A stretch of DNA of 39,432 bases from a bacterium (GCA_028688815.1 JAQTXJ010000017.1:1-39432), one strand, 5' to 3'; shown: positions 1 through 9,822, counted from the first letter of the stretch. Numbers and translations are program-made. Notes: a model not told the origin generated them from the letters alone.

Positions 1-631
1 CTTTGGGAAACTTATTCCTAAAACCAAGAACAGCATTCAGTTCCTTTTCATCCCGGCACCAGTAATACTCTACCTTTTTGCCTAATAAATCCTGACGGGA
101 CAAAAACTGCGAAACAACAAGAAAATAATTGTCCATTGTTTTTACTGCTTCCCGTGCTTTTGCGCTGTCGGATGGAGATGAAAAATGAAATACGGTATAT
201 GTCCCTTCTATTTTTTCCCAGTCTTTGCACAGCACATTGTGAGGGAAAATAATTTTCATTTTACCATCTTGCTTTTCGAGATAAAAATATCTTTGTGAAG
301 CATATGAAAGGTGTCTGGTGTCCACAAATACTAAAACTCTGTAGAAGGCTTTATTATATTTTTCAATTTTTAATACCTTGATTTTTGCATCAGCCATATT
401 TTTTTTAATGTCCTCATAGTTCTCAGAAAATTGAACTTTGTCCTCCGTGACGACATACTCTTCCGCTACTTTTTTGTTATCTTCTTGTATTGCTTTTACA
501 TAGGAATTAACGACTATAGTAGCATCTCTCCTGTCACACGAAGCACAAAAACATAAAATCAAAATACCCAGGTATAAGGATCTCTTAATTTTTTTGGGCA
601 GCCCCAACCTACCCATTTTTGTTTTTTTCAT
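1..631 (-). CDS. Lipoprotein of unknown function, C-terminus cut by window edge
   Basis: An open frame runs from an ATG at 631 off the left edge, giving 210 codons without a stop. The N-terminus is basic, then hydrophobic (about residues 19-30), ending in a lipobox-like LCFCASC, so the mature protein is probably a lipid-anchored periplasmic or outer-membrane protein. After it comes a charged segment (NSYVKAIQEDNKKVAEEYV) resembling the small SnoaL/NTF2-like lipoprotein domains seen in many bacteria, but I do not recognise a family. A second start at residue 6 (MGRLGLPKK) is possible; bases 598-616 around it look like a GGGTAGG repeat element that may have extended the N-terminus. The gene lies 45 nt downstream of the redoxin gene on the same strand and may be the last member of that operon. 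The gene is real with good confidence; its function is unknown. Confidence 0.7.
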   Translation of the reverse strand, partial: MKKTKMGRLGLPKKIKRSLYLGILILCFCASCDRRDATIVVNSYVKAIQEDNKKVAEEYVVTEDKVQFSENYEDIKKNMADAKIKVLKIEKYNKAFYRVLVFVDTRHLSYASQRYFYLEKQDGKMKIIFPHNVLCKDWEKIEGTYTVFHFSSPSDSAKAREAVKTMDNYFLVVSQFLSRQDLLGKKVEYYWCRDEKELNAVLGFRNKFPK

Positions 632-676
632 ATAATCTCTCAAGAAGTTATGCTTTTCATTTTGTTGTTTTGTATA

Positions 677-1099
677 TTACTTCTCATTAATTATCTTTTC
701 CATCTCTTTTTGAAATTCGGAAATCGGTTCTTTATAAGACGCTTTTAACAGAATTTCCCCTTCCCTGTTTACAAAAATTTTCACAGGCGTCTCCTCGAAC
801 CCAAGTTGTTTCTTCACCGATAAGTCCTTATCAAACAAAACAAGAAAATTGATTTTGGCATTCCTGACCCAGTCCACTAATTCTCTTTCGCTCACGTGAT
901 ACGCAATCCCGATTACACGGATGTTTTCATCTTTGGCAATCTCCGGCCAAACCCAACGTTCTGCAATGCAAGGCAAACTATCAAGTAGCGAGAAATAAAT
1001 AAACAACGTATGCGTTTTTTCTTTCAGTAGTTCCGAAACGTTTCTTTTTTTTCCCGTTAAATCAGGAAGCGAAAAAAACGGAATGCAAGATTCTTCCAT
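677..1099 (-). CDS. Thioredoxin-fold (redoxin/TlpA-like) protein lacking the first active-site Cys
   Basis: This 140-residue protein has the order of a TlpA/AhpC-type thioredoxin fold: an LPDLTGK entry strand (11-17), a hydrophobic strand TLFIYFS (31-37), the active-site helix start, a second strand RVIGIAYHV, and a cis-proline motif ETPVKIFVNREG. At the active site the usual CxxC is read as S-L-P-C, so only the second cysteine (Cys44) remains; Cys5 is the only other cysteine. It has no signal peptide. Its ATG shares one base with the TAA of the upstream propeller gene, so the two are translationally coupled. A catalytic disulfide reductase role is unlikely without the nucleophilic cysteine; a binding or regulatory role is an inference. 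Confidence 0.75.
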   Translation of the reverse strand: MEESCIPFFSLPDLTGKKRNVSELLKEKTHTLFIYFSLLDSLPCIAERWVWPEIAKDENIRVIGIAYHVSERELVDWVRNAKINFLVLFDKDLSVKKQLGFEETPVKIFVNREGEILLKASYKEPISEFQKEMEKIINEK

Positions 1100-2022
1100 T
1101 ATATATTCCTACGATACTTTACAATAAAAAACTTCTGCAAATCTTTTGCTTTTTCTTCCCTGAGAAAATATACGAATCCATTTTCGTCTGCGCAAAGCAA
1201 TTTGTCATTTGTCTTAAAATTGTCAACGAATTTTCCATCTATAGTCCAAACATCTATTACATATTTTTCTTTAATTTCTTCTACCAAATCATTCATATTC
1301 AATTGCAAAAAAATCAGTTTGTCTTTTGGAGAAGCGCATATTTTTATTACTTGTGTCCATGAATGCGCCCATTTTTCGTATTTGCCTTCCATACAATTCC
1401 CAGGATGTTTCATTTTAGGTGGAACAAAATATTTAGGCTCTTCTCCGAAAGTTCTTACTAATTTGCCGTCTAAACCATATTCCCAAATTCTATAGTCCCC
1501 TATTTGAACGACAAATAAACTATCCTTATATAAATCAAAGAATACTCCCAGTATGTCAAAATCTATGGAAGTTGCGCTTTTTGGACAGAATGAATATAAA
1601 AATTCTCCCCTTAAAGAAAGAACTTGAACATAAGTATTTGTAGCAGGATTTGATGCTCCCGCGAATAAAAGTTCCTTTGCAACCCTTATTGTAAATGGTT
1701 GAGTATGGTATTCCGTAAAGATAAAAGAATTAGTTAGTTTCCCGTCAGGACTGAAAGCACTCAGCCTTCTTACGGCGTGGTCGGTTATATAAAAATTCCC
1801 TTTCTCATCTTTTGTTATTGCGTTTGGGAGTTGAAACTCTCCCGGTTTTACACCTGCTTTCCCTATCGTTTTGATTAGTTTTCCATCTTGGTTGAATATC
1901 AGAAATTGTTTGCCACACATATCCGTTATTGCAAATCTTCCTTGCGAATCTACTACCATATCAGTTAAAAATAACGTTTGCGCTTCTAAAGGAATAATCG
2001 TTTTTAAGCCAAAAATTTCCAT
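1099..2022 (-). CDS. NHL-type six-bladed beta-propeller protein
   Basis: The 307-residue product is built from propeller-blade motifs of the NHL/6-bladed type: GRFAITDMCGKQFLIFNQDGK, then a GKAGVKPGEFQLPNAITKDEKG blade entry, GNFYITDHAVRRLSAFSPDGK, and later WEYGLDGKLVRTFGEEP. These proteins normally bind ligands or partners and have no catalytic residues that can be read from sequence. There is no signal peptide; an in-frame TAA (the stop of the permease gene) only 18 nt upstream excludes a longer start. It sits between an ABC-2 permease gene and a redoxin gene with which it overlaps by one base. Propeller plus thioredoxin-fold pairs are common in Bacteroidetes-like genomes, but a shared function here is an inference. 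Confidence 0.75.
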   Translation of the reverse strand: MEIFGLKTIIPLEAQTLFLTDMVVDSQGRFAITDMCGKQFLIFNQDGKLIKTIGKAGVKPGEFQLPNAITKDEKGNFYITDHAVRRLSAFSPDGKLTNSFIFTEYHTQPFTIRVAKELLFAGASNPATNTYVQVLSLRGEFLYSFCPKSATSIDFDILGVFFDLYKDSLFVVQIGDYRIWEYGLDGKLVRTFGEEPKYFVPPKMKHPGNCMEGKYEKWAHSWTQVIKICASPKDKLIFLQLNMNDLVEEIKEKYVIDVWTIDGKFVDNFKTNDKLLCADENGFVYFLREEKAKDLQKFFIVKYRRNI

Positions 2023-2040
2023 GTTTATATAATTTGCTAT

Positions 2041-2835
2041 TTATGTCCCTGCGCTTTCATACCTTTTTAACCCTGCATTCCATAACAGAAGTCCGAACAA
2101 AAAGAAAACTACTGCCACCGGAAACCCAACCCAAATATAGTTCCCAAACTTCAGAGGTTTTAAAATCGATGCCGACGGGTAAAACGCGATAAACCCAAAA
2201 GGCACAACCCACGTTAGTATTAATCTCAGAATATTACTGTATATCGTAATCGGGTATTGCCCGAAATCCATAAAACTCATTAAAACACTCGTGAAAGATA
2301 TTCTGCTTTTTACCCAAAAAGATATTGAAGTGAATATCGTAAATATCCCCGCAAGAAGTAATGTCCCGCTGATAATCCCAATTATTATCTTAACTATAAA
2401 CAAAACCGTTATATCAAGACTTAAATGGGAAATCGCAATCCCCAGAATAACAAATCCCAGTATCGGGGAAATAATCTCCATTGCGCTTTTTCCTATCTCC
2501 TGAAGAAAAACATGGTAATAAGCAGGAAGCGGGCAGGACAAAATAATGTCCATCTTTCTGTTTATGAGATACGCATCCGGAAACCACAACGTCCACGCAA
2601 AAAGAAAATAAAATATCCCCGTGATTACCTGGAAAAAACCGTAAATAAAAACTACTTCATACAAACTCCACCCTACGATAAATGGTATCTTGTCAAAAAT
2701 TACCCATATGAAAATAAGCCCTGTTCCCTGCTGGAGAAGTATCGTGAAAAAGTATATAAAGAAATTCTCCTTGTCCACCATAAACTCTTTTGTGTTTTTT
2801 GTCAGAAACTTAAAAAGAAGCGATATTCTGCTCAC
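2041..2835 (-). CDS. ABC-2 family permease (PF06182-like), subunit B
   Basis: This is a 264-residue integral membrane protein with about six hydrophobic helices. The segment GQYPITIYSNILRLILTWVVPFGFIAFYPS near residues 192-222 matches the conserved QYP-IYP...LR..L-PF-F-YYPA signature of the ABC-2 permease family that works as unlike pairs with one ATPase. It starts with GTG at 2835, directly abutting the TAA of the companion permease gene, so the two are likely coupled. With that permease and the ATPase just upstream it should form an exporter in the inner membrane. The substrate cannot be told from sequence. Confidence 0.85.
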   Translation of the reverse strand: MSRISLLFKFLTKNTKEFMVDKENFFIYFFTILLQQGTGLIFIWVIFDKIPFIVGWSLYEVVFIYGFFQVITGIFYFLFAWTLWFPDAYLINRKMDIILSCPLPAYYHVFLQEIGKSAMEIISPILGFVILGIAISHLSLDITVLFIVKIIIGIISGTLLLAGIFTIFTSISFWVKSRISFTSVLMSFMDFGQYPITIYSNILRLILTWVVPFGFIAFYPSASILKPLKFGNYIWVGFPVAVVFFLFGLLLWNAGLKRYESAGT

Positions 2836-3636
2836 TTACCCTCCAAAGATTTCAATCTTATTTTTCAACTTTTCAAAAAGAATACTTCCCAAAATAATCA
2901 AAACTATTACCCAGAAAATTTGAAACCCCAATCCCTTCAATAATTCAACCCCTGAAATTTTCTTTAGATATATTTGAATCGGTATAAATATAATCCCCTG
3001 GAAAGGAAGCACACTCGCTATCTTTTTTATAAATACCGGAAAAAAAGACAAAGGAACTAACCCCCCGGAAAATACTCCCGAAACGAACTTGTTTACCTGT
3101 ATTATTCCTTCGTTGTTCTTGAGTGAAAAAGCCGTAATGCCCACAATAAAAGAAATATTCGTGCCTATTAAAAATCCAAGATGCAAACTTATAAGAAATA
3201 TAAAAACCGTAAACAAAGACGGAACTTTAAGCCCGATTAAAAAAAATGCCAATAAAAAAAGCGGAATCCCGGATACGAATAAAGAAAATAAATTCCTTCC
3301 GTAACACGAATAAATAAGATATTTCCGGTAGCTTAATGGAAAAAGCAATTCGCTCCCGATAGTCCCGGACATCGTTTGCGATTGGATGCTTCTCTCTATG
3401 AAAGAAGACCCTAAAAACGTTCCTATAACCGAAACTAACGCCAGGTAAGAAATGATGTCTTTGAAATCGAATCCCCGGATTTCCGTGCGCGAACTATATA
3501 TGCACTGCCATAAAAAATATTGAATCCCTACAAAAATTATTCCCGATACGAACACAATCAAAGTATCTGCAGGATAAGACGAAGAATCCTTTAATGCCGT
3601 AACAATAATCTTGCGAAACTTGTTAGTTTTTCTCAT
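2836..3636 (-). CDS. ABC-2 family permease (PF06182-like), subunit A
   Basis: The 266-residue product has six predicted membrane segments and the general layout of the same ABC-2 permease group as its neighbour (cytoplasmic amphipathic N-terminus, an SFIERSIQSQTMSGTIGSELLFPLSYRKY coupling region near residues 78-107, and a C-terminal pair of helices). It is diverged from the downstream permease, as expected for a heterodimeric pore. Its start codon lies inside the end of the ATPase gene (14-nt overlap) and its stop abuts the start of the other permease, so all three subunits are almost certainly made together. Confidence 0.82.
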   Translation of the reverse strand: MRKTNKFRKIIVTALKDSSSYPADTLIVFVSGIIFVGIQYFLWQCIYSSRTEIRGFDFKDIISYLALVSVIGTFLGSSFIERSIQSQTMSGTIGSELLFPLSYRKYLIYSCYGRNLFSLFVSGIPLFLLAFFLIGLKVPSLFTVFIFLISLHLGFLIGTNISFIVGITAFSLKNNEGIIQVNKFVSGVFSGGLVPLSFFPVFIKKIASVLPFQGIIFIPIQIYLKKISGVELLKGLGFQIFWVIVLIILGSILFEKLKNKIEIFGG

Positions 3637-4621
3637 AGATTCTTCGCACTATTTGGCTTATAGGTTCTTCCGAAATTAGAATATTCCCTATCTCAGCAAC
3701 CCGGTTACACTTTGTCAAAACATCAAAAATCGGAACCTCTTTCTTTATCTTTAACGATACGAAAAACTCGCCCTCTTCTTCTAAAGAAATATTCTTAATA
3801 TCGTTTAATACGCTGAAAATATTTTTCCCTTTTATCGAACTTTTGAATTTTATTCTTACTACGATTTCATCTAAACTAAACGTTTGTTGGAACTTAACCG
3901 GAGACCCGTCAAATATTAATTTCCCTTCGTCTATTATCATCATCCTCGTTGCCGTATCTTCTATGTCCGCAATGTCGTGACTCGTAAGAATAATCGTCGT
4001 CCCGTAAGTTTCCCTGATTTCCTTTAGGAAATCTCTTATTCTGAATTTTACCGCGATATCCATCCCGATGGTAGGTTCATCAAGAAAAAGAATCGGTGGA
4101 TTATGAATAAGAGCAAGAAGAAAATTGCATCTCGTTCTCTCCCCGAGAGAGAACGTTCTTGCCTGTTTGTAAAGCAAATGCTCCACACCGAGTATTTCCG
4201 AAAACTTTTTAATCCGCTCTTTCAGGACATCTTTTTTAACTTCATAAATGGCGCCGAAAAGATTGAACGTTTCTATCACGGGCAAATTCCAGAGGAGTTT
4301 GGACTGGCTCCCCATAACCATACCAACATTAAAAGCATTCTTTATCCTGTGTTTAAAAGGGTCGTTACCCAATATGTTGATGTGCCCGGAACTGGGCGCA
4401 AGAATCCCCGAGAGCAGTTTTACCGTCGTAGTTTTCCCTGCGCCGTTCGGCCCGATATACCCGACAATCTCTCCCTTTGAAATACTAAAAGATATGTCGT
4501 TAACCGCCGTTACGCTGTTGTATTTTCTATGGAATAAATCCTTTAAACTTCCTTTTATTCCCTCGCGGATTTCCGGAACCTTGTATTCCTTCCGCAATTT
4601 TTCTACTCTTATAATATCCAT
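3623..4621 (-). CDS. ABC-2 transporter ATP-binding protein
   Basis: A complete 332-residue ABC ATPase. Walker A is GPNGAGKT at 57-64, the Q-loop glutamine is in MGSQSKLLW near 106, the signature loop reads SLGER (158-162, a normal variant of LSGGQ in this subfamily), Walker B is ILFLDEP ending at the catalytic Glu182, and the H-loop is TSHD near 215. The N-terminal 30 residues form an extension typical of ATPases paired with PF06182 permeases, and about 90 residues follow the ATPase core. It energises the two permeases encoded directly downstream, and lies 9 nt after a methyltransferase gene in the same operon. Confidence 0.93.
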   Translation of the reverse strand: MDIIRVEKLRKEYKVPEIREGIKGSLKDLFHRKYNSVTAVNDISFSISKGEIVGYIGPNGAGKTTTVKLLSGILAPSSGHINILGNDPFKHRIKNAFNVGMVMGSQSKLLWNLPVIETFNLFGAIYEVKKDVLKERIKKFSEILGVEHLLYKQARTFSLGERTRCNFLLALIHNPPILFLDEPTIGMDIAVKFRIRDFLKEIRETYGTTIILTSHDIADIEDTATRMMIIDEGKLIFDGSPVKFQQTFSLDEIVVRIKFKSSIKGKNIFSVLNDIKNISLEEEGEFFVSLKIKKEVPIFDVLTKCNRVAEIGNILISEEPISQIVRRIYEKN

Positions 4622-4630
4622 AATTCTTTA

Positions 4631-5458
4631 TCAAATATAACTAAATTGTTTAATTTTCAAAGGATTATACAGCGTCAAAGAACTAATATATTTTTGACAA
4701 ACGAACATCGCCCGAGTTGTTTTCGTATCTATTTTTTTGTCTTTCTTGTCTTCTATATCCCATATTTGTTTTATGACAAACCCGCTTTTTTCGAGTAAGG
4801 AACTTATCTCCGCAACTTCATAACATCTTTGAATGTGTTTTTCTTTGTACGTTTTTCCTTCAAAGATTAGAGTAAGTTCTATTGTCTTTATTTTTGTTTT
4901 CTCATTATAAGTCGGGGACATTTTCATTTCAAAAGCGTCAAACTTCATATTAAAAGTCTCTAAGAATTTCTTTCCCTGATACGGGGTAATTATGTCAAAT
5001 ATGAAGTGTCCGTTTTCGTTTATAAGATTATGCGCATTATTAAAAACCTTTGTCATATCTTTTTTTAAGAGAATATAATTCACAGTATCAAAGTTGCACG
5101 TTATCAGGTCAAAGTTTTTTTTGAATTGGATTTTTCTCATATCCCGTACAAGAAAATTGCAGTGGAGTTTATGTTTTCTTGCTTTTGTTTCTGCCAAACG
5201 TATCATTTCAAGGGACAAATCTATTCCTGTTCCCGTCCATCCGTTCTTTGTCATTTCCAGAAGAAACGTTCCTGTCCCGCATCCCATATCCAGAAGTTTT
5301 TTGTTTTTTACGATGATTGAACCGAAATAATAGTTGAGTAATTTTATGGTTGCCCGGTGCAATTCTTTGTATAAAACATCATATACCTGCGAGAAATATT
5401 TGTAAGGTTTATCTTGCATTGTCTTTGTCTGAATGCTGTCAGACAGATATGTCCTCAA
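4631..5458 (-). CDS. Class I SAM-dependent methyltransferase
   Basis: The Rossmann methyltransferase core is clear: motif I LLDMGCGTGTF (55-65), the acidic end of strand 2 in GTGIDLS, motif DMRKIQF, and the motif IV region FDLITCNFDTVNYI. The N-terminal YKYFSQVYDVLY is typical of small-molecule methyltransferases of this group. The longest frame opens with TTG at 5458, 4 nt after the response-regulator stop; an ATG at 5419 (MQDKPYKYF) fits the family start better, and neither has a strong ribosome binding site, though a GAGGA lies at 5452-5456. Its position between a regulator and an ABC exporter suggests that it modifies the exported compound or a related metabolite, which is an inference. 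Confidence 0.85.
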   Translation of the reverse strand: MRTYLSDSIQTKTMQDKPYKYFSQVYDVLYKELHRATIKLLNYYFGSIIVKNKKLLDMGCGTGTFLLEMTKNGWTGTGIDLSLEMIRLAETKARKHKLHCNFLVRDMRKIQFKKNFDLITCNFDTVNYILLKKDMTKVFNNAHNLINENGHFIFDIITPYQGKKFLETFNMKFDAFEMKMSPTYNEKTKIKTIELTLIFEGKTYKEKHIQRCYEVAEISSLLEKSGFVIKQIWDIEDKKDKKIDTKTTRAMFVCQKYISSLTLYNPLKIKQFSYI

Positions 5459-5462
5459 AAAT

Positions 5463-6275
5463 TTAATTTCTCTTACGTTTTACTGTTCCCGAGAGGGTTT
5501 CGTTACGATATTGTTTCGGGGAAATTCCTACCAATCGCTTGAAGACTTTGGAAAAGTAATCCGGCCGTAATCCTACTTCATACGCTACCTGAGAAATGTA
5601 TGCATTCTTACGCATTAATAAATTTTTTGCTTTTTCTATCTTACGCTCGTTTATAAAACTTGATACGCTTGTCTTTGTCGTCTCTCCCCATAAAGAAGAA
5701 AAATACCCGGGATGCATCCCTCCCGCCGCCGCTATATCCGTTAACGATAATTCCGGGTCCCTGTAATGCTTCTCTATATACCGAACCGCTTTCCTTATCC
5801 TGAAAGGCAAATCTTCAATATCCCCTATCACACTCGTATCCTCTTGTTTATGCCCGGCAAATTTATACTTTATTGCATCCAGTAGTTTTTCCTTCTCCAT
5901 TGAAATATACTGCTTTTCGAGAACACTGTCAATTTTCCCTAAAACCTCTTTTATGTTCAAGGGTTTCGTAAAGTAGCCCGAAACACCTTTGTTTGCAGCT
6001 TGCATCGTGTTTTTAAAAGAAGGATATGCGGTTATTATAATCGCTTCCACATTTGGATGTATTGCTTTAAAATGCGGGATTAATTCCAGCCCGTCCGCAT
6101 CAGGTAAACGAATATCAAGGATAATAATATTGAAAAATTTATCTTTCAGTTTTGCAAGAGCTTCCTTCCCGGTCAGTGCAATGTCTATCGTGTGCCCTTT
6201 TTTGATTAGTAGTTTTTTCAGCGAAAGACAAAAACTCCTGTTGTCGTCTACGATTAAAATGTTGCTGTGTTTCAT
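5463..6275 (-). CDS. Response regulator, REC domain plus AraC-type DNA-binding domain (RR1)
   Basis: The receiver domain (1-120) has the acidic pair Asp10-Asp11, phospho-acceptor Asp54 in LDIRLPD, Thr82 in ITAY and Lys104 in FTKP. A helical linker leads to an AraC-type double helix-turn-helix (about 162-260): IRKAVRYIEKHYRDPELSLTDIAA, then RKIEKAKNLLMRKNAYISQVAYEVGL and FSKVFKRLVGISPKQYRN. It is the first gene of a same-strand series with 4-nt spacing to the methyltransferase, so it probably controls the exporter operon it heads. No kinase is next to it; the closest is the four-PAS kinase at 11842-14073. Two paralogues lie at 9823 and 11010. Confidence 0.92.
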   Translation of the reverse strand: MKHSNILIVDDNRSFCLSLKKLLIKKGHTIDIALTGKEALAKLKDKFFNIIILDIRLPDADGLELIPHFKAIHPNVEAIIITAYPSFKNTMQAANKGVSGYFTKPLNIKEVLGKIDSVLEKQYISMEKEKLLDAIKYKFAGHKQEDTSVIGDIEDLPFRIRKAVRYIEKHYRDPELSLTDIAAAGGMHPGYFSSLWGETTKTSVSSFINERKIEKAKNLLMRKNAYISQVAYEVGLRPDYFSKVFKRLVGISPKQYRNETLSGTVKRKRN

Positions 6276-6482
6276 AATACGATTATTTCTTATGGTGACT
6301 TTAAATGCACATTAAAGTAAAAAAAGTCATCCGTCAAGAAATTAATTGAGATAGTTATGCTAGTAACAAAAAATAAAAAGAGCCCTACCGCGAAAACACG
6401 AAAAGCAGAAAATCAAACCACATAAAACATAACTGACAAGTATGAACAAGTGCTCACATCCACCCGTAAATAATTTTCATTA
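6276..6482. other. Intergenic region upstream of RR1
   Basis: AT-rich spacer of about 200 bases between the glycosyltransferase stop and the RR1 start. It should hold the promoter of the RR1-exporter operon, but I could not pick out a convincing -35/-10 pair. It carries none of the clear palindromic repeats seen elsewhere. Confidence 0.5.
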
Positions 6483-8009
6483 TCACAAACTTAAACGATA
6501 TCCTGCTGAATCTTTCGCATATAAAAACACCTTCACATTATAATCCCAGACTTCCCTCTTTAACAACTTTTCCTTGAAGTAAATGTCCAGCGGGCTTAGC
6601 TTGACATACTTCTTTTGCATTATCTCCTTTAACCCGTATTTATCAAGACTGTCCATTAATGCATTGTCTCTTTCCACTACGTTCCTTTGTCCCCTGTCCC
6701 TCACTACAAGCCATATCCTCGAACACGCAGAGTCTTCTATGCCGGATTTGATAGAGTAAAAACTTAACACCGTTAAGTCTAATAAATTTTTTGAATAATA
6801 TTCAAAACACATATCCGGGGTTAATATCCTGTCCCCGGGAAGAGCCTTTTCTTTTATATCCTGAACGATTTCTTTCCAAGGAATTACATAATGCGGATTG
6901 ATAAAATGAGATTTGGTAAAATAATTCCTTAAGCCGTAACAGGAAATTAAAACAATAATAATAAAACATCCCATTCGCAAAACTCTGTTCTTTAAATTCA
7001 GTATCCCGATGCTTATTATCGCATAACATAAAGGAACAATGAACAACAGTATCCTTGCTATATGCGCTATCGGAACTGCCGGCGTATAGCCAGAAGTTAG
7101 GAATACTGCCATGCTAACCGGTAAAACCAAAATTAAGAAAATAGACAAAAACCCTACTCTTTTTATGCTGTTTATAAAACAAATTAAATATACCAGAACC
7201 CCGGGAATCACTACCCATAACTCCAAAGGTAAAATAGTCTCTCCAAAACAAAAATCATACAAAATACAAAATAATTTAACTACCATACTTTTCAAGCCGG
7301 TTGATAATTCCACAGGAATGTCCTTGTAACAAGCAGTAACCTGCGAAACCGAAATCCCTATAAAAGGACTGAATGCTAATAAAATTACCAGCTGGCTTAA
7401 AAACCACTTTTTCAAAAACAGAAGATTTCTCTTCCTGAAAAGCACGTATAAATTTTCTATTATAACAATAGTTGCTCCCGCAAAATACTCGGTATAAAAA
7501 AGAGCTGCAGTTACAAGAGTGTAAAATATTTTACTCTTTATGTCGTCCTTTTCAAGGAAGTTTTGAAAAAAATACAAAGAAGAAATGCTGAGCAAACCCG
7601 TTAACGAATAGTACCGTCCCATCCTTGAAAAAAGAATAAAAAAAGGCGAAAGCGATAATAACAAAATACTTAAACAAGCAGTCTTTTTATCCGTAACTTT
7701 GGATATTAATTTGTAACTTACAAAAACTGTCCCTATTGCGCACAATGAAGAAAACGATCTTAACCCGGATTCACTTATCCCGAAAATCTTAGTCCATAAA
7801 TACGCAAAAATATAATATAAACAAGGATGCCCGCCTTCATAAAAATGTTTTATCTTGCGCGTTATTACCTCTACTACCCCTGCTTCATCTCCCCAGAAAC
7901 ACAAAAAAGATAACCGTATAAATAAAAGTAAAAACGCAATTAATAAAATACCCCAGGAAATGTATCGCTTTACTTTTCCTGGTATTCCTGCTCCGTATTT
8001 ACATTCCAT
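6483..8009 (-). CDS. GT-C fold membrane glycosyltransferase (GT39/ArnT-like)
   Basis: The 508-residue protein has about ten to twelve hydrophobic helices. After the first one comes the acidic loop motif FWGDEA (Asp41-Glu42), the place where GT-C enzymes of the ArnT/PMT group carry catalytic acid residues, followed by the typical [29 protein letters not shown] segment. The C-terminal third is a soluble, extracytoplasmic domain. Such enzymes transfer a sugar from a lipid-phosphate donor to lipids or proteins outside the membrane. The ATG at 8009 lies 40 nt inside the flavoprotein gene; no other start codon is available before the first helix, so the long overlap appears genuine and the two genes coupled. 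Confidence 0.82.
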   Translation of the reverse strand: MECKYGAGIPGKVKRYISWGILLIAFLLLFIRLSFLCFWGDEAGVVEVITRKIKHFYEGGHPCLYYIFAYLWTKIFGISESGLRSFSSLCAIGTVFVSYKLISKVTDKKTACLSILLLSLSPFFILFSRMGRYYSLTGLLSISSLYFFQNFLEKDDIKSKIFYTLVTAALFYTEYFAGATIVIIENLYVLFRKRNLLFLKKWFLSQLVILLAFSPFIGISVSQVTACYKDIPVELSTGLKSMVVKLFCILYDFCFGETILPLELWVVIPGVLVYLICFINSIKRVGFLSIFLILVLPVSMAVFLTSGYTPAVPIAHIARILLFIVPLCYAIISIGILNLKNRVLRMGCFIIIVLISCYGLRNYFTKSHFINPHYVIPWKEIVQDIKEKALPGDRILTPDMCFEYYSKNLLDLTVLSFYSIKSGIEDSACSRIWLVVRDRGQRNVVERDNALMDSLDKYGLKEIMQKKYVKLSPLDIYFKEKLLKREVWDYNVKVFLYAKDSAGYRLSL

Positions 8010-9580
8010 ATGTTGTCTTTTCCCTTTGTCTCTTTTATTATGTTTTCAACCGCAACTATCGCCGAAAGCATCGAATGATCCTGGTTGTTATACCTGTGCA
8101 TTCCATTCCTTCCTATTAAAAATAAATTCTCAAACCCGTTCAAGTAGTTTTTTATCGCGTCTATTTTATTATATGTTCCCGAATAAACAGGATAAGCTTT
8201 TGGCATTCTTATGACAATTTTATCCAGTACATCTTCTTCATATATAATGTCCAATTTTAATAATTCTTCTTTTGCAAAACTAACGGTTTTCTCGTCGTCA
8301 ATATTCCAGAATTCATCCCCTTCATTACAGAAATATTCCATTCCCAACCAGACTTTTGTCATATCTTTTATCATATAAGGACTCCAGTTGTTATAAATTT
8401 GAAGCCGCCCCGCATGGACTTCCGGCTCCTGTATGTATATCCAATTGTCCGGGATTATATCATTAATGGTTTTAATTTTGGTATCGTTTTTAATTTTCAT
8501 TTTGTTAAGTAAAAAACCTACTACGACAATGCTGCGATAAGTCAACCCCTGCGCGGTTTCTTTTATCTCCTGCGGAATATCATCCTTTCCCATTCCTTCT
8601 ATTAACTCCTTTATGGACATAGTTGAAAAAACGAAATCTCCTTCTATAGTCTTTGTTTTTCCCGTAATGGTATCTTTAATTTTAACGCCGGTTATTTTAT
8701 TTTTTTCATGGATAATGCCGACAACCTGCCGGTTTTTATGAATCTCTCCGCCTGTCGTCGTTATTATGTTTGCTACTTCTTCCCACAGTTGCCCAGGACC
8801 ATATTTCGGATAAATATATTGTCTTATCAATGATGTTTCTTTAGCCTTTTGTTCAAGGTTTTTGTTCCCGGACAGTGAATTTCTGATGGCATCTCTCAGA
8901 ACTTCCTTCACCGAAACGCCTTTTATTCGCTGCATTCCCCATTCCGGTTTAAGTTCCCTGCAGGAGACACCCCATACTTTTTCCGTATAATTCTTAAAAA
9001 AAGCTAGGTACAATTCTTTCCCGAAGCGGTTGATAAAAAAATCTTCCAGCGAGTTTTCCGGTTTGATTGGAAACATTATGGACTTTAAATAACTGAATCC
9101 GAATTTCGCCATAGTAAGAATGCCTAGTGTTGACACCATATCTTTATTCAAACTTAACGGGTAATCATAAAACTTTCTTAAAAATATTATTCGCGAAATG
9201 CGGTTCCTTATTAACATAACTTTGTCTTCTTTTTCCGGGTCGGGAGCTTTTATTTTTGAGATAACATTATTTTTGATTTTTCTTGAAAATGCTTCCTTCG
9301 GGAAACCGGAGACTCTTTTTAAAATCAAGTCGTCTTTGGCAGGAGCGCCCTGCAAAGGAAAAATATTCTGCCACCAGTCCATTATTATTTTTGACTTGGA
9401 AAAAAAACGATGCCCGCCAATGTCTATCCTGTTGCCTTTGTAATTTACGGTCTTTGAAATCCCGCCGATGTCGTTGCTTTGCTCAAAAATAATGGGTTTG
9501 ATGTTTGTTTTATCCAGTAGTTCATACGCCGCAGTGAGACCTGCAGGACCTGCCCCGATAATTATTGCGGTTTTATTCAT
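7970..9580 (-). CDS. FAD-dependent oxidoreductase, UDP-galactopyranose-mutase-like
   Basis: The 536-residue product starts with a dinucleotide-binding fold ([16 protein letters not shown], glycines 9, 11 and 14), then the FAD-contacting [24 protein letters not shown] and, at the C-terminus, the second FAD motif [19 protein letters not shown]. The order and the YDYPLSL motif fit the amine-oxidase/UDP-galactopyranose-mutase-like group often found with polysaccharide genes. True mutase activity is not certain: the protein is about 150 residues longer than classical Glf. It overlaps and probably works with the GT-C glycosyltransferase downstream. Confidence 0.8.
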   Translation of the reverse strand: MNKTAIIIGAGPAGLTAAYELLDKTNIKPIIFEQSNDIGGISKTVNYKGNRIDIGGHRFFSKSKIIMDWWQNIFPLQGAPAKDDLILKRVSGFPKEAFSRKIKNNVISKIKAPDPEKEDKVMLIRNRISRIIFLRKFYDYPLSLNKDMVSTLGILTMAKFGFSYLKSIMFPIKPENSLEDFFINRFGKELYLAFFKNYTEKVWGVSCRELKPEWGMQRIKGVSVKEVLRDAIRNSLSGNKNLEQKAKETSLIRQYIYPKYGPGQLWEEVANIITTTGGEIHKNRQVVGIIHEKNKITGVKIKDTITGKTKTIEGDFVFSTMSIKELIEGMGKDDIPQEIKETAQGLTYRSIVVVGFLLNKMKIKNDTKIKTINDIIPDNWIYIQEPEVHAGRLQIYNNWSPYMIKDMTKVWLGMEYFCNEGDEFWNIDDEKTVSFAKEELLKLDIIYEEDVLDKIVIRMPKAYPVYSGTYNKIDAIKNYLNGFENLFLIGRNGMHRYNNQDHSMLSAIVAVENIIKETKGKDNIWNVNTEQEYQEK

Positions 9581-9822
9581 AAGGTTAAAATAAGCAAATA
9601 ATGGAGAGTGTCAACGACAATCTTATTAGTTTGGGGTAGAGTTCTGTCCCGACGCTACTTTCCCCTATCATCCTGAGTGTAGCGAAAGATCCCTCCGTAC
9701 TCATCCGACTTATATGTTTGGGTAGATGAGAGCATCTGCTCTTGTCTTCTTTGTGGAAAGCATCTCCTGATACTGATTTCTTCTTTATGATTGCTATTCC
9801 AATACAAGGGGGAATATTTTGA
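9581..9822. other. Intergenic region with degenerate repeat copies
   Basis: About 240 bases without a gene. It holds a diverged member of the CATTCTGAG repeat family (9668-9693, reading CATCCTGAGTGTAGCGAAAG) and two GCATCT-containing segments (9728-9740, 9768-9778). I see no promoter or terminator that I can support. Confidence 0.5.
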
